This document shows positions 56,040 through 64,000 of a DNA stretch of 64,000 bases, piece by piece. This DNA is from Helianthus annuus (lineage: Eukaryota; Streptophyta; Magnoliopsida; Asterales; Asteraceae). How positions within the stretch are numbered: the first letter of the stretch is position 1; each line of letters begins with the position of its first letter. The stretch lies in assembly GCF_002127325.2 (NCBI RefSeq), contig NC_035437.2, positions 167,554,263-167,618,262 of the forward strand. Direction: 5' to 3'. The notes beneath the pieces are model-generated. The model was not told the origin of the DNA and did no database searches. It saw only the letters and a program-made list of their open reading frames with translations. The position numbers and the translations under genes are program-made.

Positions 56040-56880
56040 AAAACATTAGGTATAAATGAATGTAAATTAGTGTTTTAAACACTAATTATATTTTAATTAT
56101 CTCATCTTAATTACACTTTATTTTCCTTATCTTTAAAAAACTATAGATAATCTATAATTAGTTAGTAGTTATATTTTATCTACTTATAAAAAAAACTAAC
56201 TACCTCACGATTTTAAGCGATCATAATGTTTTTGTACGTTAATTTTTTAGCTTATTGTATAAAACTGAGAATTTTATTCTCTTTAATTTGAGTATATTAT
56301 TGCTATATTTTTTTAATTATAAAAAACTGATATGTTACGTAATTAACAGTGTCTAAATGTGAACAATAATTGAATCATTAACCAAAACCAAACCAAACCA
56401 AAAACAGATGAAAGCGAACCAAAATCAAACAAAAACTAAATTAACTAAAAACCGCTTAATCGAAACCAGAATGAACCAAAACGGGTTATTGACTTTTTTG
56501 TACCCCCATTTAACCAAAATTAACCGAATCATTCATATCTTCATATATTTCTAGCTTTTATACATTCAATTCATGTATTTCCTATTTTTTACCTCCTTCT
56601 ATGTTTTCATACTTAACATTTTATGTATTTATACCTCAATTTCATGTATATTTAAGCAAAAGCTTTAGTCCAAGTTTGGTTTTGGCTATTAACTAAAATT
56701 AAATGAATCAAACAAAAAACCGCCAATCTAACTGAATAAACCGAACTAATTAACCAATAATCGATTGGTTAATAAAATAGACTAACCGATAACTTCGGTT
56801 TCGGTTAAGGATAATAACCGAACAATACCCACCCTGACAGTGTTTGTGTTTCCTGCCGCATTGCACGGACACCCTTCTAG
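56040..56880 (+). mobile_element. Helitron-like 3' end and preceding AT-rich DNA
   Basis: At 56847-56880 a bulged hairpin (GTGTTTCCTGCCGC...GCACGGACAC) precedes CCCTTCTAG|T, a CTRR-type end. The 450 bp before it are filled with AACCAAA and TTAACCGAA words. The 5' boundary is unknown and everything left of 56380 is assigned only because no other feature is visible. Confidence 0.5.
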
Positions 56881-57390
56881 TTATCTTTTATATATCTATA
56901 CATTTGTTTCTTTTTTTCCTTGTTATTATCTTCAATTTTGTTTTTCGAACCATGAGAAATTGAGAACTCATTGCTTAAAACTCACGAAACCTCATCAATA
57001 CCCTACTAACCGTATCACATAAATTGCAGCTTGTGTTGTACAGACCATAAAAAGGTTGACAGAAAGCTCATGGAAACAAGAATCGAACAAGTGACCTCTG
57101 CTTCAGTAAATTCATGTGTTTATCACCGCTCCACAGCTTGAAGGTTTTGTTTTTAAACCCTCATAAGTTAAACAATTCGATTTCTAGGATTTATAGTTTT
57201 CACGTTTTACTTATGTTAAACTATAATCGCTTCATTTCTGTTTCACTTAATTAATAAATTCTATATATTCGGTATGGTTAACCTAGATTTTTTTTTAACT
57301 TTTTTCAAAATGTTAGACTTAGGCTATTCTAACATAGAAAAAAATATTTAGCTAATAGTAATTAAGTTTTATCAACGTTTCATAGAAGTT
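56881..57390. other. AT-rich DNA without recognisable feature
   Basis: I see no gene, repeat array or element ends here, only short chance frames. A tRNA-like word series around 57075-57140 (GAACAAGTGACCTCTG) is too degenerate to call. Confidence 0.5.
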
Positions 57391-57399
57391 TAATATGTA

Positions 57400-57933
57400 G
57401 GCAAATTGGATTTAGATAATCTCAGTTTTCTCAATTTGACCGATAACAATCCCAACTCAATTATTTGCCGATAATAATCTGAACTGGTCCACTTTTGGCC
57501 GATGATAGTCCGCCGTTAAAAATAGCTTAACGGAGTTAAGTTTTTTTTCGAGTTACAAACCGATGTTTTAGGGATTTTGATCAGAACGAGGAAACGAGTC
57601 GATTTATGTAAAACTTACCTCGAAACGATGCCCCAAACGGCTTGATTTTTATTAATTGGAAATTTAAACACTTGAATTGAAGCACCGTTTTCATCGTTTG
57701 GGGCAGTATTTCGAGGTAAATTTTACATCAATCAACTCGTATCCTCGGTCTAATCAAAAGCCATAAAATATCGGTTTGTAATTCGGAAAAAAAATTTAAC
57801 TCCGTTAAGCTATTTTTAACGCAGACTATTATCGGCCAAAAGTGAACCAGTTCGGATTATTATCAGCAAATAACTGAGTTGGGATTATTATGAACAAATT
57901 GAGAAAGTTGAGATTATTTAAATCCAATTTACC
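57400..57933. mobile_element. Foldback MITE, Mutator type, 534 bp
   Basis: The 9-bp duplication TAATATGTA is at 57391-57399 and 57934-57942. The ends GGCAAATTGGATTTAGATAA and the complement of TTATTTAAATCCAATTTACC extend into arms covering nearly the whole element (GATAATAATCTGAACTGG; GTTAAAAATAGCTTAACGGA; AAACCGATGTTTTA; CATCGTTTGGGGCA). Long arms plus a 9-bp target fit a Mutator-like foldback element. Confidence 0.88.
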
Positions 57934-58067
57934 TAATATGTAAATAATTATTATTGTGTTCAATATTAATATACTTCAGAAAAAATCTTATGTATTCCAA
58001 TATGAAAAGGTACAAATAACAAACTCCATGAAAGTCGATTGAATATCTCTAAGTTAAACTGATAAAA

Positions 58068-58400
58068 CTAGTGCTATTAAATTCACGCGTTGCGCTGGAA
58101 ATCTTTGCGTTGCACCGTGGGTGGGTATTAGTTCGTTTAACTTGTTATAGCAACCAATAGATAAAAAAACTAAAAAAAAAATTATGATATGACCAAAAAT
58201 ATACCAACACAGCGGGAATTTGATCGGTATTGGTTTGTTTTGTTACGTCACCTACATTCGTTACAACAACTCATAAAGAAAAAAATCTTGATATGACTAA
58301 AAAATACCGACATGTGATTTACATGGATCAAAAACAAAACAAACGTAAGTTATATAAGATATATAAAAACCAAATAATACATATAAAAAACCACTAAACA
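58068..58400 (-). mobile_element. Helitron-like 3' terminus, minus orientation
   Basis: On the minus strand CGCAACGCG precedes TGAATTTAATAGCACTAG|T (CTAG at 58068-58071). The GC-rich core before CTAG is Helitron-like but the hairpin is short. The 5' end was not identified and 58400 is a placeholder. The word TTTGATCGGTATTGG (58210) recurs near 61366 behind another such end, so the two belong to one family. Confidence 0.5.
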
Positions 58401-58538
58401 ACACATATAAAAAAGCCTTTAAATCAAGTAGCTACTATTCATTTAGTTGGTCTATTAATAGTATACAACAACACATATAAAAAAGCCTTTAAATGAAGTA
58501 GCTACTATTCATTTAGTTGGTCTATTAATAGTATACAA
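58400..58538 (+). repeat. 70-bp tandem duplication
   Basis: AACACATATAAAAAAGCC... starts at 58401 and again at 58471. The two units differ by one base (AAATCAAG/AAATGAAG). Confidence 0.92.
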
Positions 58539-58724
58539 TTCACGTAGTTTCTTATTTTGTAAAATGTAGGAGGAGTTTTATTCTAAAGTGCAAAATCCAT
58601 TCATAGTAGAGAATATAAAGATGCATGTCGGTTCGAGTATGATGCACATCAAAATTGAAACCGAACTACGCTCTTCGGTTTCTACAAAATGGCTTAACCG
58701 CACCACCAATTAATGGTTTGGTTA

Positions 58725-58845
58725 TCCATTGGGAATAGGCCAATGGTGTTGGTGAGTTAGATAAGGTGTAGGATAGGTGGAGGTCATGGGTTCAATCCCC
58801 ATGACATGCAAGTTTAGCCATTCAAAAAAAAAAAAAAAAAAAAAA
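58725..58845 (+). mobile_element. tRNA-derived SINE, about 100 bp plus poly(A)
   Basis: A tRNA-like T-arm CATGGGTTCAATCCCCATG contains a consensus B-box. An A-tail of about 23 bases follows. The 17-bp duplication AATTAATGGTTTGGTTA is perfect at 58708-58724 and 58846-58862. The clean duplication and long tail suggest a recent insertion. Confidence 0.9.
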
Positions 58846-59109
58846 AATTAATGGTTTGGTTAATTTGGTTGTTTGCTCACCGAAACTTCTCCCTAGTTAA
58901 ACTTTGGTAGGGGCTAGGGATTATCAAAGCCTCGCAAAATAGCGGGTTGAGTGACAAGTTAAAATGGTTTTGAGCATAATGGTTTTTGGTCATAATAAAC
59001 AGTATTTTTTTTTAATATCAGTTTGGTTTAAGTTAAAGTGGTTCCGTCCAAAGTGGACTGGTTTAAAATGAGTCGTTTAAGAAAGGTTTTAGAATATGTT
59101 CATCTTTTT

Positions 59110-59375
59110 AGTGATGCCTAGTGTTGATGGTTGGTGGCGACGACAAAGGTAGGGTGTTGGCTACGACGACAACAACGGTGGGAGACGGTGGCGGCTTATG
59201 GTGGTGTTGTTGGCGGTGGTGAAACTTTAGTGATGGTGGCTAGGACGAAAGCAACAATCATGGTGGTGGTGATGACAACGACAATAGGTGGTGGCCATGT
59301 CATTGGTGGCGGCGGCGGTTACTGTGTCAGTGATGGGAATGGTATCAATAGTGGTGGTTGTGGTGTCATAGATGA
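59110..59375 (+). repeat. GGTGGT/GACGAC-rich low-complexity stretch
   Basis: Imperfect trinucleotide-like repeats give Gly/Val-rich frames of up to 83 codons on this strand and His/Thr-rich ones on the other. No conserved protein is recognised. It could be decayed exon DNA, but composition alone explains the open frames. Confidence 0.5.
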
Positions 59376-59379
59376 CCAG

Positions 59380-59567
59380 TGACGGATCTTGTCCGTTGAA
59401 CGTGCCCGGACCGAAAGACACGGGCACTAAAAGAAGCTTGGGAAAGCCCGGGCCAAACATAGTATATATAAAAAATTTCGATCGAAATGCGGAAAATTAG
59501 CACTACGGCCGAAAAACTTGCCCGGGCCGTGGCCCTGCCACAGCCCTTCTAAGAACCGCCCCTACAG
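59380..59567. mobile_element. hAT-like MITE remnant
   Basis: Ends CAGTGACGGATC and the complement of GAACCGCCCCTAC are imperfect inverted repeats. AGATGAC flanks both sides (left near 59372, right near 59568). The interior has GCCCGGGCC words. Confidence 0.6.
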
Positions 59568-59599
59568 ATGACAGTGGTGACGATCGGTTGATGTGGACC

Positions 59600-59758
59600 G
59601 TGGTGGATCTAAGAACTTTTTTCAGTGGATTCCTTTTAGTAGATTCTCACTATTTTTTTTTCCAAATCATACAAGGTTCTCACTAATTTTTCCAATTTTT
59701 TTTCTAAATCGAATGGGTTCCTGGAAACCTATAAAAGTGGCCTAGATCTGTCCCTGGA
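59600..59758. mobile_element. Possible second hAT-like MITE remnant
   Basis: GTGGATCTAAGAAC on the left and CCTAGATCTGTCCCTGG on the right are inverted-repeat-like. TTCTCACTATTTTTTTTTCC-type words are duplicated inside. No clear target duplication. Confidence 0.4.
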
Positions 59759-60078
59759 TGTGGAAATGGTGGGAGAGGAGGTGGCAGAAACAACAATGGT
59801 AATGTTGGGAATGACAAGTAGGTGGGAATACAAACAATGGTTGTTTGTGGTGTTAACCCATGTGGAATCGCTTTAAATTAACACGTTTTATAAAAGTGAT
59901 ATGTTGTGACTGACTAACCTGATATCAAATTCGAGTTGACTCTAATTAATTCATTTACATTTATTAATTAATTTTTACTAAAACCTCATTCTTTGAAGAA
60001 GGGTTTATTACAACCACCTCTAGGATTATCAAATGTTTCTCATTAAACTAGATACTCTCATCTTTTCAAGTTATATCA

Positions 60079-60255
60079 AATTTTGTAGGAATCACATGCA
60101 CTAATTATAAACCTCCTCAGGCTTCCCAGCCTCGATCCAAACGGGCAAAGGGCAAAGAAATTTTATTAGTGCATGTGATCCCTACAAAATTGGTGTAAAT
60201 ACCCTTTGTACATGTTGTAATTTCTTTGCCCTTTGGCCGTTTGGGTCGGGGGTGC
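60079..60255. repeat. Overlapping inverted repeats
   Basis: CAAATTTTGTAGGAATCACATG (to about 60108) is mirrored by CATGTGATCCCTACAAAATT (60172-60192). CCAAACGGGCAAAGGGCAAA (60137-60156) is mirrored by TTTGCCCTTTGGCCGTTTGG (60225-60245). It is probably a small decayed MITE. Confidence 0.65.
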
Positions 60256-60429
60256 CGTTGTTGTTTGGCCTTTTGCTCGTTTGTGTCAGAGGCGTGTTTT
60301 AATGAAGTTTGTTTTTCAAAAAATAAAATAAAACACTCAACTATTATTCTATGCTTATGCGACATCTAATTCTGTTATAAAAATCGTTTAATAATTAAGG
60401 AATGAATTAGGTATGCGCATGCAGAAGCA

Positions 60430-60760
60430 ACACACACAATTAGTGATAATCCGTAGAAAATAAATGAACACGAGAATACAAGAATTTAAGTGGTTTGGTT
60501 TCGATGACCTACGTCCATGGGTTGTAACTAGAATATTTTTTTATTACTTTCTGCCTCACTCGTGATAAGGAATTACAAGAACAAGGCTATCTATTTATAG
60601 TCACATATTAAATAAAACTTGTTTCTAAAGAAAAACTAAAATAAGCTATAATTAAATGAAACAGATCGTATCTTCAAATTAATTAGTCTGCTTCATAGTT
60701 ATCTTCTAAAACTTGACAACATCTAAATTAATCAAGGGACTTAATATTCACACATCTCTC
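60430..60760 (+). mobile_element. Possible decayed copia LTR fragment
   Basis: The string AAGTGGTTTGG...GACCTACGTCCATGG resembles the 'gtggtt..cctacgtcca' motif common in plant Ty1/copia LTRs. It is followed by a TTTATAG/leader-like AT stretch and 'aacttgacaaca'. Neither termini nor duplications were found. The rest of 60256-61320 shows nothing else. Confidence 0.3.
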
Positions 60761-61320
60761 TACTCTATCTCTCTATACATGCATAGATATATATAGAGAA
60801 ATAGAGTAAAAAAAGACGTAAAAATAAGAATTAAAGTTGTGAAAATAGTGAAAGCATTAAATCAAAACTTCACGTATAACCCAATAACCCAACAAGAATA
60901 GTGTAAGTATTTGCTGAAATAAATAAAGATGTGAGAGGTCTTTTCAAATAATTCACACACCATACGTTCAAGCCATGTGCTCATGTTTGGAACAATTTTC
61001 TCTCACCAAATTTTAGACAGGTTGTTTATTCAAAATTTGAGTTTTAGTTTTTGTAAATCATTGAACAATGAACCAGTCTCTTTGAAAGATGTGCATTGTC
61101 AATCTATCTTGAAGAGGCTTGTAGCTTAGTTTGAAAGATTTGTTTGTTCAATACAAGATAGACATTTTTGATCTTCCTCAAAAAGAGTTGATCATTTACC
61201 CAAATATACAAACATATCTTTACAAGGTTGTTACGCCTCTTTTTAACTTTCTTCTTGAGGTTTCTTCTCTATAGGTCTCTTGAAAAAATCAACCTTTTAT
61301 AAAGTTTAAATTATATATTA

Positions 61321-61640
61321 CTAGGTTATTAGTCAGTGTGTTGCCGCGGTGCATTATAGTGGGCATTTGATCGGTATCGGTTTGGTTCATTACAGTACTA
61401 GCACGATACATACACCACCGATCGAAAAGGATAAAAATGAACACCGGTATCAGAGCCGATGTTGTTCGAACGGTACGATCGGTTCAAATCGTCACGGTAT
61501 TGGTACCGACAGTCGTTTATCATCACATACCGAGTTGTATTAAAATGAATACATGTACCAGTATTAATGTTGTTCGGTAGGGTATTGTAGCGATACGATG
61601 TTAGTTTATCGAAAGCAGAAACAATAAAAATAAATTTGTT
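61321..61640 (-). mobile_element. Helitron-like 3' terminus, minus orientation
   Basis: The minus strand reads CACCGCGGCAACAC... then AATAACCTAG|T (CTAG 61321-61324). Downstream words CGGTATCGG, CGATACATACACCACCGATCG and ACCGGTATCAG match the CGGTAC-rich Helitron interior seen at 47548-48117. The 5' boundary is not determined. Confidence 0.45.
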
Positions 61641-61852
61641 CATAATGAACACGTCGATCCATGGTTGAGCTATCCATCATCAACCATTCTCCTTTTATTA
61701 GCTTAATTCTTTCAATATACTCCAGACCTATGCGTTTGATTCGTTGTCGGATGACTAGGATCATGCATCGTTTCCTAAAATACTCGGTTAGTTAGGGTTA
61801 TCTATTGTATATATATTTTGTATCATGTGTAATGAGAAGATCAATGACTCTT

Positions 61853-62040
61853 CCGGTGGCGAACCTTGAGGTTTCCGACTGGGGATCGAAAACATATATA
61901 CCTAAAAATTTCTATAGAGCCAGGGGGTTGAAAACGTATATACCCAAAAAATTTCTATACGAAAAACACATGTATTACACTACTAAGCGAAAAGTTCAGG
62001 GGGTCGGGCGCCCCTCGGCCCCTTAATAGCAGCGCCCCAG
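61853..62040. mobile_element. hAT-like MITE remnant
   Basis: Ends CCGGTGGCGAACC and the complement of AGCAGCGCCCCAG are followed on both sides by GACTCT(T/C). Inside, a 40-bp segment (GAAAACATATATACC...ATTTCTATA) is duplicated in tandem. A CGGGCGCCCC palindrome lies near the right end. Confidence 0.5.
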
Positions 62041-62559
62041 GACTCTCTTGATAACTTACACAAAATTTCATAAAGGCCACACTGTAAGTATATCCTTGGG
62101 AACTCTTTAGATAAAATTAAAAACACAATGAAGTATGTTGGTGTCTTGATGTGCAACCATGTGAAGGAGAAAAAGAAGAAAACCGCAAGTTAAAAAAAAC
62201 AATTCCACCGGTGCTTTGATTTTTACAGTAGCTAGCGTTTGAAGGATAGTATAATCGCTCATCTAATCCTTGCCGTTTTAGTTCTCGAGCTTTTAGTGGG
62301 CTTTGTGCTTACTATAACCTTTGTTTTGAGCTGAATTTAGCATCATATATGTATATCTTTTATATGAGTTTATTAATGCAGTTCATAACATGCTATGGGA
62401 ATAGATCAGCTTTGACATAGAGCGTAATGTTGAAAGGAATATGTTTTAAACCCTAACATTCTATTTACTATTATATTTACTACATTTACATTTCTAACTT
62501 TGGGGAATAGTGCCAGGCAGCTGGCCCGGCACTTCTCTATTGACCAACTCATTTTTAAT

Positions 62560-62990
62560 TTAATTTTATTTCTAGCTTAAAATTACGGTTTCGTCCTTTG
62601 TTTAAAATTACGTTTTTGCCCTTAATTCAATTGCCCTCAGTTTAAAAACCCATTTCTAATTCTACTCTCAGTTTAAGTTTATGGTTTCACCCTCCGTCTA
62701 AAATTACGCTTTTACTGCCCCCTTCAAAATAAAAATATGTTTTTGCCGCTAGCTCAAAATTACGATTTTGCCCCAACTCAAAATTACGTTTTTGCCCACA
62801 ATTCCAAATAAAATTATGTTTTCCCCCGTAGCTCAAAATTATGATTTCGCCCTCAGTTTAAAATTATGATTTCGCCCCCAGTTCAACATATTTTTACGAT
62901 TTTGCCCTCTGTTCAAAATTATGATTTTGCTCTCATTTCAAAAATTACGATTTCTACCCCAGTTAAAAATTATGACCTTGCCATCGTTTT
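62560..62990 (+). repeat. Degenerate AAAATTACG-TTTTGCCC tandem array
   Basis: About 14 copies of the type CTCAAAATTACGTTTTTGCC lie 24-35 bp apart. The array leads into the Helitron 3' region on the right. Confidence 0.85.
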
Positions 62991-63593
62991 ACCTTTTTTT
63001 TTTGCAAAACTATAGTACTGTTTTATTTTGTTTGGTTGACTCAATGTAACTTTTATTGTGTCAAGCAGTTGTCTAACACTCGCTCATTGGTCCTGACAAA
63101 TTAGTATTTTACCCCCAGCTCAAAATTACAGACCTGTTATTGTTTTAATTTTTTTTTAACAAAACTATGGTAGTGTTTTCGTTTAATTGGTTGTCTCGAT
63201 GTATTTTTTTAAATCGTGTTATAAGTAGTATGCACAAGTAACCTAAATACATGCATACATGTTATGAAACTAAGAAATATTTGATTTAACGCCCTGCAAC
63301 GCGGGCGGGCATAGGTGTAATTTTTACTCGTTCAGGCATGCCTGGTACATGCTCATTTGTCCTGAAAAATTACAATTTTGGTCTCAGTTTAAAATTATAG
63401 TCTTTCCATTGTTTTAGTTTTTTTTTTTAGTAAAAGTATGGTAGTGTTTTTGTTTTAATTGGTTGACTCGATGTAATTTTTTTTGAGATCGTGTTATGAG
63501 TAGTATGTACAAGTAACCGAAACATAGACATACATGTTATGAAAGAGAAATATTCGGCTTATTGCCCCGCAACGCGGACGGGGCAAAAACTAG
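62985..63593 (+). mobile_element. Helitron 3' region with duplicated terminus
   Basis: The end is a strong hairpin GCCCCGC-AAC-GCGGACGGGGC followed by AAAAACTAG|T (CTAG 63590-63593). A diverged copy of the last 230 bp lies at about 63110-63316, including a degenerate hairpin GCCCTGCAACGCGGGCGGGC, and a shorter third copy begins near 62985. The array at 62560-62990 is probably part of the same element. The 5' end was not found. Confidence 0.78.
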
Positions 63594-63745
63594 TAAACAT
63601 AGAAATGTAAAGAGGATGTAGAGTTAGAGTAAATTTGTCTCATTAGGCCATATGGATTTAAATAGGTTTTTTTTTTTTTTTTTTTACTTTTCCTAATATT
63701 TTTAAGGATATAAATTATATCTGAATTACTTTTAAATTATAATCC

Positions 63746-63755
63746 TATAAATAAG
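63746..63755 (+). promoter_or_regulatory. TATA box of a probable host gene
   Basis: TATAAATAAG stands in otherwise unremarkable AT-rich DNA after the last transposon end. It is followed by GA-rich and CT-rich sequence typical of a plant 5' leader. No coding start lies within the window after it except the short upstream ORF below. Confidence 0.5.
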
Positions 63756-63779
63756 CAACCACTTTGGGCTTCAATGGGT

Positions 63780-64000
63780 TGTACTATAGGCTTGGGGTGT
63801 TTTCCAAAAAAAAAAAAAACCCATCTACTTCATACATGTCTTCACTCTTCACTCTTGAATACTGGTTGCACAAAGAGAATCTAGAGTTTAACCAGAGAGG
63901 TGAGAGAGAGAGACGGAGTAGCTCTGCTTCTCTCTGAAAAAGCAATCCCTAATCCAGAAATTGCAATTGAATCGGAGCTCCGACCCTCCGATCGAGCGCT
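63780..64000 (+). other. Probable 5' untranslated leader of a host gene leaving the window
   Basis: It contains CTTCACTCTTCACTCTTG, a (GA) tract at 63901-63913, and a progressively GC-richer end (CGGAGCTCCGACCCTCCGATCG), the usual transition towards a coding exon. A 33-codon upstream ORF runs from ATG 63836 to TGA 63935-63937. The main start must lie beyond 64000. Its product cannot be told. Confidence 0.4.

Noticed and set aside
59131..59460. Gly/Val-rich and His/Thr-rich ORFs
   Set aside because: They are explained by GGTGGT-type low complexity on one strand and its complement on the other.

Overview
This is nuclear DNA from a flowering plant, very probably a eudicot of the daisy family (Asteraceae). 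I infer that from the retrotransposon lineages, the terminal sequences of the LTRs and Helitrons, and the AT-rich, microsatellite-laden intergenic DNA. No bacterial, organellar, rRNA or tRNA gene is visible. Almost everything is transposable-element DNA. The only hint of a host gene is a promoter and 5' leader running off the right edge.

Left third (1-31.6 kb) is a nest of LTR retrotransposons. A decayed Ty3/gypsy chromovirus (1-5551, plus strand) has a 43-bp tandem repeat in its 5' region and a gag-pro-pol broken by one frameshift, one stop codon and a mutated protease aspartate. It is cut off just before its expected chromodomain. There it abuts a Ty1/copia element of Sirevirus type on the minus strand ('element A', 5552-31598), which has lost its 3' end and is riddled with stops and frameshifts. 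Two later insertions interrupt element A. One is a 3.4-kb solo gypsy LTR (6910-10300, 5-bp target duplication CCCAG). The other is a complete, almost undamaged 12.75-kb Sirevirus-type element ('element B', 15742-28494, minus strand, target duplication GTCTT). Element B's two 410-bp LTRs differ at one base, so it arrived very recently.

Elements A and B share one plan on the minus strand: LTR - primer site for initiator tRNA-Met - gag - pro/int/RT/RNaseH - a spacer with promoter-like sequence - a large additional ORF of about 870-890 residues of unknown function - LTR. The gag and pol frames are offset, and in both elements the pol frame opens exactly at a branch-point-plus-acceptor-like sequence. 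This suggests splicing may join them. In B the additional ORF is preceded by a TATA box with four TGGGCY boxes, and by a repeat family shared with the gag leader.

Middle (31.6-47.1 kb) is a chain of at least ten inverted-repeat elements, most starting with GGG and embedded in (TA)n tracts. They fall into several families from about 170 bp to 2.6 kb. Two large copies (33620-36141 and 41502-44147) carry CGTAAAA-type arrays. A Tourist-like MITE and a Helitron are interspersed. A related element outside a TA tract (51599-52700) has a 9-bp target duplication, which points to Mutator-like transposition.

Right third (47.1-64 kb) is AT-rich DNA with small non-autonomous elements: hAT MITEs with 8-bp duplications, Mutator-type MITEs with 9-bp duplications, several Helitron ends (hairpin plus CTAG|T, starts with TC), head-to-head Helitron palindromes, two tRNA-derived SINEs with 17-19-bp duplications, and local segmental duplications. 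At 63.75-64.0 kb a TATA box and a GA-rich leader look like the start of a host gene on the plus strand.
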